From assembly GCA_945645715.1 (NCBI GenBank), contig CALZFJ010000049.1, positions 1-9,359 on the forward strand: a stretch of DNA of 9,359 nt, in the 5' to 3' direction. This document shows, in pieces, positions 1 through 6,903 of this stretch. The notes beneath the pieces were generated by a model. That model had not been told where the DNA came from, did no database searches, and worked only from the letters and a program-made list of their open reading frames with translations. Position numbers and translations under genes: made by a program. Numbering within the stretch: the first letter of the stretch is position 1; each line of letters starts with the position of its first letter. This stretch comes from an uncultured Prevotellaceae bacterium. GTDB taxonomy: Bacteria > Bacteroidota > Bacteroidia > Bacteroidales > Muribaculaceae.

Positions 1-1698
1 GCCGATGCCGAGACCTACACAATGCGCAAGGACATTGAGCGCACCACCCTCTCTATTCTCGACGGCAAATCGTTCCTCCCCGACGGCGGAAAGAAACTAT
101 CGTCGAGCAGCACCAACTCGCAGATTACCTGGAAGCTTCAGGGCGAATACAGCGCAAAGTTTGCCAACACGCACGAGGTAGAGGCAATGCTGGGTACCGA
201 GATTCGCAAGACGTGGTATAAGTCGATTTCAGCTAACGGCTACGGCTACGACCGCAAGACGCTCCAGACCAAGCCGGTAATCTTCCCCAACGAAACCTGG
301 GCTAAGCTCTATCCGCTCTACAATGAGAGCTATGTGGAGAATGCCTTCGCTTCGTTCTTCGCTACAGGCTCCTACACCTTCAAGCAACGCTACACCCTGG
401 GTGGTAGCGTGCGCTTCGACGGCTCCGACATGTTTGGCGTTGCCAAGAAATACCGTTTCCTACCTCTCTACTCGGTGAGCGGCTTGTGGCGACTGAGCGA
501 TGAGCCGTGGCTGGAGGAAACCGAATGGCTCAACAACCTCGCCCTTCGTGCATCCTACGGTATTCAGGGTAATATCGACAAAAACACCTCATCATACGTG
601 ATGGGCGATTACCAGAATGTGACTATCCTTCCCGGGAACACCGAGGAAATGATTTCGGTGAGCACTCCGCCCAACTCGAAGCTCCGCTGGGAAAAGACCA
701 AGACTTTCACTGCCGGAGTGGACTTAGGCGTGCTCAACAACGCCATCAATTTGAGCGTGGATTTCTACACCCGCAATAGTAGCGACCTTATCGCCACCCA
801 GATGCTCACTCTTGAAAGCGGCTTTGCCTCGATGCTCGTAAACTGGGCTTCGCTGCGCAACACCGGTGTGGAAATCAGCATCGGCACTCGCAACATTCAC
901 ACCAAGGACTTCATGTGGATGACCAACTTCAACTTTGCCTACAACAACAACAAGGTGCTCCGTGAGCAGATTCCCGAGAACCAGACTACTCCCGGTCGCG
1001 AAGGCTACCCTGTGGGGGCAATCTTCGCACTGAAGTCGGCCGGTATCGACGATGAGGGCTATCCGCTATTCTACGACAAGCAGGGCGAGAAGGTGACTGC
1101 CACCGAGCTACTGAAACTCAACGCTGCCGGAGCAAGCACTCTCTCTGCCGCCGAGCAGCGCGACCTCTACAGCTATATCGGTTCGAGCGAGCCGCTTTTC
1201 TCAGGTGGTTTCAACAACACCTTCACCTATCGCAACTGGGAGCTTGCCGTTAACTTTATCTTCAACCTGAAGATGTTCGTTCGCTGCCAGCCCTCCTACT
1301 CGCTCGCCAACTTCGACCGCGGAATGAACACCAACCGCGACATTCTCAACCGCTGGACGCCCGAGAACCCCAATGGCACGTTCCCACGCCTCATCAACAG
1401 CACCGACCGCCCGGCAGAGTACATACAGTATGCCGAGTTTGCCCTCTATGAGATGAGCGACACCTGGGTGAAGCGCTGCGACTACGTGCGCCTGCAAAAC
1501 CTGCGTCTCGCTTACACCCTACCCTCTGAGCTGACGAAGAAGGCTCACCTCGACAAGGTGACAGTGGGTGTGGAAGGCCGCAACCTCTTGGTATTCGGCT
1601 CCGACTACAAGAACTATCTCGACCCGGAGACGATGGGCAACCAGTTTGCGCAGCCTATCCCGAAATCGGTATCACTGAGCCTGAATGTTAGTTTTTAG
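1..1698 (+). CDS. SusC/RagA-type TonB-dependent outer-membrane transporter, C-terminal part (5' end outside window)
   Basis: This is the C-terminal 565 residues of a SusC-family transporter, the TonB-driven outer-membrane barrel that imports a ligand delivered by its SusD lid. The frame is open from base 1, so the start, signal peptide, carboxypeptidase-like domain and plug domain lie upstream; full members are usually about 1000 residues. Visible barrel signatures include GSVRFDGSDMFG (fragment residues 135-146) and LRASYGIQGN (182-191), then LRWEKTKTFTAGVD and NTGVEISIGTRN, a late NRWTPENPNGTFPRL loop, and a C-terminal ARNL-like segment (EGRNLLVFGSDYKNYLDPE). The protein ends SLSLNVSF, a terminal aromatic typical of outer-membrane barrels. 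The ligand cannot be told from this half. The stop is TAG at 1696-1698, and the SusD partner follows within 60 bases. The family call is very secure; describing it as glycan uptake would be an inference. Confidence 0.95.
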   Translation, partial: ADAETYTMRKDIERTTLSILDGKSFLPDGGKKLSSSSTNSQITWKLQGEYSAKFANTHEVEAMLGTEIRKTWYKSISANGYGYDRKTLQTKPVIFPNETWAKLYPLYNESYVENAFASFFATGSYTFKQRYTLGGSVRFDGSDMFGVAKKYRFLPLYSVSGLWRLSDEPWLEETEWLNNLALRASYGIQGNIDKNTSSYVMGDYQNVTILPGNTEEMISVSTPPNSKLRWEKTKTFTAGVDLGVLNNAINLSVDFYTRNSSDLIATQMLTLESGFASMLVNWASLRNTGVEISIGTRNIHTKDFMWMTNFNFAYNNNKVLREQIPENQTTPGREGYPVGAIFALKSAGIDDEGYPLFYDKQGEKVTATELLKLNAAGASTLSAAEQRDLYSYIGSSEPLFSGGFNNTFTYRNWELAVNFIFNLKMFVRCQPSYSLANFDRGMNTNRDILNRWTPENPNGTFPRLINSTDRPAEYIQYAEFALYEMSDTWVKRCDYVRLQNLRLAYTLPSELTKKAHLDKVTVGVEGRNLLVFGSDYKNYLDPETMGNQFAQPIPKSVSLSLNVSF

Positions 1699-1712
1699 GT
1701 GAGAGGTAAGAG
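1699..1712 (-). repeat. Two inverted copies of the intergenic heptamer
   Basis: Directly after the susC-like TAG stop the + strand reads GTGAGAG (1699-1705) and GTAAGAG (1706-1712). On the - strand these are CTCTTAC and CTCTCAC, the same units, or one change from the units, that form the longer array before infB at 6904-6959. The element fills most of the spacer before the earliest possible susD start (ATG 1718). Its purine-rich GAGAGG could also act as a weak ribosome-binding site for that start. Two units alone could be chance; the match to the larger array makes a shared origin more likely. Confidence 0.5.
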
Positions 1713-1756
1713 AAATTATGCTACTTACGACGAAATTTTTCAATAAAACACTACGA

Positions 1757-3097
1757 ATGATGATGACAAAAACAATATATAAGACTTTGTGCATTGCGGC
1801 AATGGCTCTCACAATGGGCAGCTGCGACGATTTCCTCGACATTCAGCCCACGGGGCGCGTGATTATCACCACTGCCAAGGAGTTTCGCGAGATGCTCACC
1901 CAGGCTTACTCGATTGTGCCCGAAGACCGCGGTCTCGCCACTTTCCGCAGCGATGAGTTCACCATGGACGCTACTCTCTCGCAGGAGGACATCAGCAGCT
2001 TCAAGGACATCTGGGCGTGGAACGACGTCAGCCCCGACGATGCTACCTCCACATTCGGCTGGCGCAGCTACTACCAGGTGATTTATGAGGCAAACTACAC
2101 CATCGAGAGCCACAAGAAAATCACCGAAGGCTCTGAGGCTGAAATCAACCAGCTTGTGGGCGAGAGCTACATGCTCCGCGCCTATATGCACTTCCTCTTA
2201 GTGAATCTCTACGGCGAACCTTACACTGCGCTTGCCGACCCCTACAGCTCGAAAGCTGTACCCTTGAAGCTCGACACCGACCCCTACACCGTGCTCTCAC
2301 GTAGCTCTGTGGGCGATGTGTTTGACCAAATCATCAGCGACATCAATGCTGCCGAAAAACTCATCAATGTGGAGGAGTGGCAGACGGGTCTCAACTACCG
2401 CTTCACCACCACCTCGGTCGATGCACTGCGCTCGCGTGTGTATCTCTACATGGGTCGCTGGGCTGATGCCTTGGCTGCCTCAAAGCGCGTTTTAGCCAAG
2501 AAATCAGCTCTCTCCGACCTCAACACCGAGCTGCCAAATGCCTATAACTCGGTGGAGTCGATTATCGCACTTGAAGAGGTGATGACAGCTACCTACGCCC
2601 GCGCCGGAAAGGTGAACCGCGACCTCTTCCGCGCCTACAACAGCAACGACCTGCGCCGCGCGAAATACTATAAGCAGGTGACTGCCTCCAACATACAGCT
2701 CCTGAAGAGCGGCAGCAACAATTATGCCTGCTCCTTCCGCACGGGTGAAATCTACCTCAACGCTGCCGAGGCTGCCCTTGAAAGCGGCGACAACGATGAA
2801 GCCCGCAGCTATCTGCTCCCGCTCATGAAGAGCCGCTACAAGGACGCATACTACACCGAGCGTGAAGCTGCCGTGAACGCAATGGGCACCGCTGAGCTGC
2901 GCGAGGAGATTTATGCCGAGCGTCGCCGCGAGCTGGCGTTTGAGGGTCACCGCTGGTTTGACCTCCGCCGCACCACACGCCCCGAGCTGACGAAGACCTA
3001 CGGCAACGAGACCTACACTCTCAATGCCAATGACAGCCGCTACACATTGCGCATTCCAAGTGCCGCGATAGCTGCCAATCCCGGTCTTGCTGACTAA
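1757..3097 (+). CDS. SusD/RagB-family surface lipoprotein (nutrient-binding partner of SusC)
   Basis: This is a SusD-family outer-membrane lipoprotein that binds the ligand and caps the SusC barrel. I chose ATG 1757 (446 aa) because it gives a compact lipoprotein signal: a basic start (MMMTKTIYK), a hydrophobic stretch, then MGSC with the lipidated Cys at residue 23. The acidic DD right after the Cys resembles Bacteroidota surface-export signals. ATG 1718 is in frame and would add 13 residues; 1760 and 1763 are also possible. Family marks are FLDIQPTGRVI after the Cys, YYQVIYEANYTIE, TPR-like helices (ALRSRVYLYMGRWADALAAS, 224-243), EIYLNAAEAAL (about 330-340), RRELAFEGHRWFDLRR (about 390-405) and the closing LRIPSAAIAANPG. 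At 446 residues it is shorter than many SusD proteins (about 500-600) but looks complete. It is presumably co-transcribed with the upstream transporter. The ligand is unknown. Confidence 0.94.
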   Translation: MMMTKTIYKTLCIAAMALTMGSCDDFLDIQPTGRVIITTAKEFREMLTQAYSIVPEDRGLATFRSDEFTMDATLSQEDISSFKDIWAWNDVSPDDATSTFGWRSYYQVIYEANYTIESHKKITEGSEAEINQLVGESYMLRAYMHFLLVNLYGEPYTALADPYSSKAVPLKLDTDPYTVLSRSSVGDVFDQIISDINAAEKLINVEEWQTGLNYRFTTTSVDALRSRVYLYMGRWADALAASKRVLAKKSALSDLNTELPNAYNSVESIIALEEVMTATYARAGKVNRDLFRAYNSNDLRRAKYYKQVTASNIQLLKSGSNNYACSFRTGEIYLNAAEAALESGDNDEARSYLLPLMKSRYKDAYYTEREAAVNAMGTAELREEIYAERRRELAFEGHRWFDLRRTTRPELTKTYGNETYTLNANDSRYTLRIPSAAIAANPGLAD

Positions 3098-3135
3098 AAT
3101 ACAGTATATTTTAACTCATTCATTTTTTTATTATT

Positions 3136-4866
3136 ATGAAAAAATATCTACTTTCATTATCAATCGCATTGGCTTTCGCAGGGATAGCCAATGCACAGTA
3201 TCAGGGCACAGTTGACGGCCTTGAACAGAAATCAGAGTTGGTATTTGCCGGCAACATCACTGCCGAGAACTACGTTCGCCACCATGCCGCCACCTTCGAT
3301 GCCAGCGGCAACGCATTCGTGTCGCTTGCCTTCGATTCGCAACTTAATGGCATTGAGCCAATCGGTGTGAGCGCAATGGTAATAAAGCTCAATGAGACCG
3401 GTGCAGAGGCATGGTCAGCTCCCATCATCGGTGCAGCCACTGTGAAAGACCTCCTCAGCGACGGTAACGGCGGTGTGTATGCAGCCGGAGTGTTTGCCGA
3501 CGAAGTGGAATTCCGCGGCACCGACGGTGCAACGATTGTGAAAGATGGCTATCAGGAGGAAGGAGCCTACACCACCATGCAGGCAGCTTCGTTCATCGCC
3601 CACTACGATGCCGAGGGCAAGCTCCTCAACATAGGTACCATCGTCCCCACCCACGACCCGAATCTTGATGCCACAGGTATGTATTTTGCCGAGGACGGCG
3701 ACACTTATTGCTCTGTGCAGCAGCTTGCCATTGCCAATGGCAAGGTGTATGCTCTCTACACACTGAAAGGTGCTGTGGAAACAGCCAACGGGTCGTTCAC
3801 TTCAGGCTCAATGGATGCTTGGGGCATCGGCTGGTATGCAGCCCTGCAATCGGCATTTGTGGCTGAGATTGGCGAGGACATGAGCGCAAGCAACATTGTT
3901 GCATCAATCGGCAGCGAGACATTTACCACTCAAATCGACAGCTATCAGCTCCAGTCGATGCGCATGGCTGCCGATAGCGACAACCTCTATCTCGCTTTCA
4001 TCGCTACCGGTCCCAACACCCTTACCACAGCCGGAGGCGAGAAGAAATTTGAGTTCAGCTGGCCCACTGAGGGTGGAATAATCTTTGGCTACGGTCTTGC
4101 ACGAATCAATCTCGCTACCGGTGCTATTGATGCCACCAAGCAGTCAGAGGTTGTAACTTCCGACGAGTATTATGCTACCGAAATCAAGCAGATGTACAAG
4201 AGCGGCAATTCACTGGTTGTATGCGGAAACTTCCAGAAGTACAATGGTTTTTATTCCACAGCTGTAGCTACAGGCTCAAGCGATGTATTCATGGCTTTTA
4301 TTGACCCCACTACCCTCGACACCCAAAGACTGGGTTCTTCACGCTACGATGAGGGCGACGCTACCCAGAATGAGGAAATCTTCACTTCGAGCGCAATATG
4401 CGGCGGTAAACTTTTTGTAAGTGGCTATGCTGCAAGCAAGACCGACCACTCGCTTATTGCACCAATCAACATCATCGCTGATCTTGAAGGTGACGGCGAG
4501 GCTATCCATAGTTCCAATAGCGGCTACATCTTCGGAACTGCTGCCAACGAAGCCGGCAACATGCTCCTCACTGCTTGGTCGCACGACCTCACAGGCTCTT
4601 GCTTCACTCGCTATGGAGTGACTTCGGGTGGCGTAAACGATGCTATCGGAAAGCTCAACGTGAACGTATATCCCAACCCCGTAGCCGACGTGCTTCGCAT
4701 CTCGGAGGCTGCCGACGTAGAGCTTACTTCGCTCAGCGGTGCAAAGGTTGCTGCTGCCAAGGGCGTTACTTCGCTCGATGTGACAGGCCTTGCATCGGGT
4801 GTGTATGTGGCTAAGGTCACTACCGCTGCCGGCACCACAGCAGTGAAAATTGTGAAGAGCAAATAA
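3136..4866 (+). CDS. Secreted propeller-like repeat protein with C-terminal T9SS sorting domain
   Basis: This is a 576-residue exported protein of unknown specific function. It starts with a Sec signal peptide (MKKYLLSLSIALAFAGIANA, likely cut before Gln21). The body carries about seven imperfect repeats of some 45-85 residues. Each has a strand pair around a G-h-h-h-x-G core (NGGVYAAGVF 111-120, NGKVYALYTL 201-210, DNLYLAFIATG 282-292, NSLVVCGNF 358-366, GGKLFVSGYA 423-432), usually followed by a strand such as SFIAHYDAEGKL (152-163) or VFMAFIDPTTL (384-394). This pattern suggests a beta-propeller. Residues about 500-576 form a type A T9SS sorting domain: YPNP at 512-515, a LTSLSGAKV strand, LDVTGLASGVYVAKV and a basic end (KIVKSK). 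Known proteins of this kind cross the outer membrane by T9SS and are anchored or released. Its place 38 bases after susD suggests a helper role in binding the same ligand. No catalytic motif is evident. Confidence 0.88.
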   Translation: MKKYLLSLSIALAFAGIANAQYQGTVDGLEQKSELVFAGNITAENYVRHHAATFDASGNAFVSLAFDSQLNGIEPIGVSAMVIKLNETGAEAWSAPIIGAATVKDLLSDGNGGVYAAGVFADEVEFRGTDGATIVKDGYQEEGAYTTMQAASFIAHYDAEGKLLNIGTIVPTHDPNLDATGMYFAEDGDTYCSVQQLAIANGKVYALYTLKGAVETANGSFTSGSMDAWGIGWYAALQSAFVAEIGEDMSASNIVASIGSETFTTQIDSYQLQSMRMAADSDNLYLAFIATGPNTLTTAGGEKKFEFSWPTEGGIIFGYGLARINLATGAIDATKQSEVVTSDEYYATEIKQMYKSGNSLVVCGNFQKYNGFYSTAVATGSSDVFMAFIDPTTLDTQRLGSSRYDEGDATQNEEIFTSSAICGGKLFVSGYAASKTDHSLIAPINIIADLEGDGEAIHSSNSGYIFGTAANEAGNMLLTAWSHDLTGSCFTRYGVTSGGVNDAIGKLNVNVYPNPVADVLRISEAADVELTSLSGAKVAAAKGVTSLDVTGLASGVYVAKVTTAAGTTAVKIVKSK

Positions 4867-4894
4867 TTGTGTAAATATTATTAAATAATCACAA
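4867..4894 (+). terminator. Weak A/T-rich inverted repeat after the T9SS-protein gene
   Basis: TTGTG (4867-4871), directly after the stop codon, can pair with CACAA (4890-4894), with a further ATTA/TAAT pairing inside (4877-4880 with 4886-4889). The stem is A/T-rich with unpaired bases between its parts, and only a short T-rich stretch follows (around 4905-4908). It may mark the 3' end of the upstream transcript, but it is not a convincing intrinsic terminator. Confidence 0.25.
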
Positions 4895-4940
4895 ATATAC
4901 TTAATTTTCCACTGCTATCTCACTGCAAAGTATTAAATAT

Positions 4941-4972
4941 GTTGTGAGTATGGTTAATAATTGGTATATTTG
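4941..4972 (+). promoter_or_regulatory. Bacteroidota-type promoter for rimP-nusA-infB
   Basis: TATATTTG at 4965-4972 fits the Bacteroidota -7 element TAnnTTTG exactly. GTTG at 4941-4944 fits the -33 TTG box, with 20 bases between them, inside the usual range for the primary sigma factor of this phylum. Transcription would start near 4978-4980, giving a leader of about 145 bases before rimP. It is the only full match I found in the gap, and nothing comparable lies downstream of the hairpin at 4997-5022. Confidence 0.75.
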
Positions 4973-4996
4973 CACTGAGTTTAAGGAAACTGAATT

Positions 4997-5029
4997 CGGA
5001 GGGGGCAGGGTTTGCTCCCTCGTTTTTTT
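4997..5029 (+). terminator. Intrinsic-terminator-like hairpin in the rimP leader (possible attenuator)
   Basis: Bases 4997-5006 pair with 5014-5022 (one bulged G at 4999, one G-U pair) around a 7-base loop (5007-5013), and T7 follows at 5023-5029. This is the classic layout of a Rho-independent terminator. Because the best promoter lies upstream (4941-4972), the hairpin would fall about 20-45 bases into the transcript, so it may act as an attenuator of the operon rather than an end-of-gene terminator. The alternative is that it ends read-through from the upstream cluster and rimP uses an unrecognised promoter further down. Confidence 0.6.
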
Positions 5030-5045
5030 GCCAAGAGTGCAGAAA

Positions 5046-5085
5046 CAGCCCACCGGCGGCTACGGCAATTCACCCGGGCGGGTTG
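5046..5085 (+). other. Second possible stem in the rimP leader RNA
   Basis: Bases 5046-5051 can pair with 5080-5085 and 5053-5056 with 5074-5078, with one A-C mismatch and one bulge, closing a loop of about 17 bases. No T-run follows, so it is not a terminator. GCCC at 5048-5051 could alternatively pair with GGGC at 5003-5006 in the terminator-like hairpin, which would open that hairpin. It is a GC-rich island in an otherwise A/T-rich gap. The remaining leader (5086-5123) shows no clear Shine-Dalgarno site. A regulatory role is inferred from position only. Confidence 0.3.
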
Positions 5086-5123
5086 TGAAGCAATACATAA
5101 TGATAACGATTTCATAACAATAT

Positions 5124-5588
5124 ATGATAGACAAGAAAGCGATAATCGACGTGGTGAATGAGGCTCTTGCACAGAGCGATGCATTCCTTGTGGAAGTGAC
5201 CGTGAGCGGCGACAACCGCATTGTGGTGGAAATCGACAGCTACTCATCGGTGAGCATCGACGACTGCGTGCGCCTCAACGACATCATTGAATCGCACTTC
5301 GACCGCGACACTGAAGACTATGAGCTTGAAGTGGGCTCGGCAGGCCTCACCTCGCCGCTGCGAGTGAAGGCTCAGTACGACAAGAACGTGGGTAATCCCG
5401 TGGAAGTGCTTACCGCCGACGGCCGCAAGCTCAAAGGCGAGCTGAAGGAAGCCGGCGACACCGACTTCACCATCGTGGTGAGCCGCAAAGTGAAGCCCGA
5501 GGGAGCCAAGCGCCCGGTGATGGTCGATGAAGACGTCACCCTGAAATACGACGAAATAAAATATACTAAATACTTAATAGAGTTTTAA
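5124..5588 (+). CDS. rimP: Ribosome maturation factor RimP
   Basis: RimP is a cytoplasmic factor that binds the 30S subunit and is needed for its late assembly. The 154-residue product matches the usual length (about 150). The N-terminal alpha/beta domain (about 1-85) carries the family signature region: IDDCVRLNDIIES, then LEVGSAGLTSPL (about 72-83), the counterpart of the common EVSSPGLDRPL. The C-terminal SH3-like domain (about 86-154) includes VEVLTADGRKLKGELKEAGD. The start is ATG 5124, with an A/T-rich upstream (ATAACAATAT) and no clear ribosome-binding site, normal for the phylum. It is the first gene of the rimP-nusA-infB operon, 10 bases before nusA. Identity is supported by both sequence and gene order. 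Confidence 0.95.
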   Translation: MIDKKAIIDVVNEALAQSDAFLVEVTVSGDNRIVVEIDSYSSVSIDDCVRLNDIIESHFDRDTEDYELEVGSAGLTSPLRVKAQYDKNVGNPVEVLTADGRKLKGELKEAGDTDFTIVVSRKVKPEGAKRPVMVDEDVTLKYDEIKYTKYLIEF

Positions 5589-5598
5589 CAACCCGACT

Positions 5599-6861
5599 AT
5601 GGCAAAGAAAGAGGAAACCATTGATATGGTGGATCGTTTTTCGGAATTTAAGGAGCTGAAAAACATCGACAAGACCACAATGATTAGCGTCTTGGAGGAA
5701 TCGTTTCGCAGTGTCATCGCTAAGATGTTTGGCAGCGATGAAAACTTCGATGTGATTATGAACCCCGACAAAGGCGACTGCGAAATTTACCAGAACCTCG
5801 AAATCGTTCCCGACGGCGAGGTAGTTGACCCGGTGAAGCAAATCAGCATCACCGACGCTAAAAACGACCCCGATGATCCCGACCCCGACTGCGAGGTAGG
5901 CGAAGACCACACCAAGAAGATTGACTTCGCCAGCTTCGGACGCCGTGCCATTCTCAACCTGCGCCAGACGCTTGCAAGCAAGATTCTCGACCTGCAGAAA
6001 GACGCAATCTACTCCAAATTTAAGGAGATGGAGGGCGAACTTGTGACGGGTGAGGTCTATCAGCTCTGGAAGCGCGAGATTCTGCTTCTCGACGACGACA
6101 AGAACGAGCTTCTGCTCCCCAAGGACCAGCAGATTCCGAGCGACTTCTACCGCAAGGGCGAAACCGTGCGTGCAGTGATCTATAACGTAGATAACAAGAA
6201 CAATAATCCCAAGATTACGGTGTCGCGCACAAGCGAGAACTTCCTGCGCCGCCTCTTCGAACTCGAAGTGCCCGAAATCCACGACGGACTTATCCTGATA
6301 CGTGCCGTGGCACGCATTCCGGGTGAGCGTGCAAAGATTGCCGTAGAGAGCTACGACGACCGCATCGACCCCGTAGGTGCCTGCGTGGGCGTGAAGGGAG
6401 CCCGCATTCACGGCATCGTGCGCGAGCTGCGCAACGAGAACATCGACGTAATCAACTATACCAACAACCCGTCGCTCTTCATTCAGCGTGCCCTCAGCCC
6501 TGCCAAGATATCTTCAATCCGTCTTGATGAGGAGAACAAGCACGCCGAGGTGTTCCTTCGCCCAGAGGAGGTATCGCTTGCCATCGGTAAGGGTGGATTG
6601 AACATTCGCCTTGCATCGATGCTCACAGGCTATGAAATCGACGTTTACCGCGACCTCGAGGACAACGAGGAGGACATCTACCTCGACGAGTTCAAGGACG
6701 AAATCGACGGCTGGGTAATCGAAGCTCTCAAGGATATGGGCTGCGCCACTGCAAAGGCTGTGCTCAACACTCCGCGCGAAGAGCTTATCGAGAAAGCCGA
6801 CCTTGAGGAGGACACCGTAGATAACGTCCTCGCCGTACTCAAGGCTGAATTCGACGAATAA
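5599..6861 (+). CDS. nusA: Transcription termination/antitermination factor NusA
   Basis: NusA binds RNA polymerase and nascent RNA and modulates pausing, termination and antitermination. The 420-residue protein has the expected order: an N-terminal polymerase-binding domain (about 1-140, with FGRRAILNLRQTLASKI at 113-129), an S1 domain (about 145-211, starting EGELVTGEVYQ), KH1 (about 230-295, loop GVKGARIHG at 264-272), KH2 (about 300-350, loop IGKGGLNIRLAS at 329-340) and one short helix-hairpin-helix-like C-terminal region (about 370-418). It lacks the paired acidic repeats of the longer E. coli protein (495 aa), as expected for this phylum. A short Asp/Pro-rich stretch (DPDDPDPD, 90-97) lies in the N-terminal domain just before CEVGED. 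It follows rimP by 10 bases. The 140-base spacer to infB is unusually long and repeat-filled. Confidence 0.97.
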   Translation: MAKKEETIDMVDRFSEFKELKNIDKTTMISVLEESFRSVIAKMFGSDENFDVIMNPDKGDCEIYQNLEIVPDGEVVDPVKQISITDAKNDPDDPDPDCEVGEDHTKKIDFASFGRRAILNLRQTLASKILDLQKDAIYSKFKEMEGELVTGEVYQLWKREILLLDDDKNELLLPKDQQIPSDFYRKGETVRAVIYNVDNKNNNPKITVSRTSENFLRRLFELEVPEIHDGLILIRAVARIPGERAKIAVESYDDRIDPVGACVGVKGARIHGIVRELRNENIDVINYTNNPSLFIQRALSPAKISSIRLDEENKHAEVFLRPEEVSLAIGKGGLNIRLASMLTGYEIDVYRDLEDNEEDIYLDEFKDEIDGWVIEALKDMGCATAKAVLNTPREELIEKADLEEDTVDNVLAVLKAEFDE

Positions 6862-6865
6862 AAAA

Positions 6866-6897
6866 GGTTATACGGTTATAGGGTTACAAGGTTATAG
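6866..6897 (+). repeat. Four tandem copies of an 8-base unit, GGTTATAN
   Basis: Four units start at exact 8-base steps, 6866, 6874, 6882 and 6890. Three read GGTTATA plus one variable base; the third reads GGTTACA. The array begins five bases after the nusA stop codon. It is followed after six bases by a separate 7-base array of different sequence. It has no inverted symmetry and no protein-coding role. Confidence 0.8.
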
Positions 6898-6903
6898 GAG
6901 CCT

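Noticed and set aside
1751..2191. 146-codon open frame on the - strand opposite susD
   Set aside because: It lies entirely within a well-supported SusD gene, with no recognisable domain; it is a shadow of codon bias.
3098..3135. T7 run at 3123-3129 in the susD to T9SS-gene spacer as a possible terminator
   Set aside because: No stable stem precedes it, only A/T-rich sequence; co-transcription is more likely.
4575..4814. 79-codon + strand frame inside the T9SS protein gene, rich in Arg and Cys
   Set aside because: It is out of frame with a complete gene whose sorting domain is clearly coded across the same bases.
4867..5123. A tRNA gene upstream of rimP, as in E. coli (metY)
   Set aside because: No cloverleaf with T-arm GTTCRA and a matching acceptor stem is visible; the gap holds a promoter and hairpins instead.
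5566..6411. 281-codon open frame on the - strand across nusA
   Set aside because: It lies wholly opposite a conserved nusA (and the rimP end). Its Val/Leu/His-rich product is what the reverse complement of Asp/Glu/Asn/Lys codons gives. No domain is recognisable and no promoter is evident.
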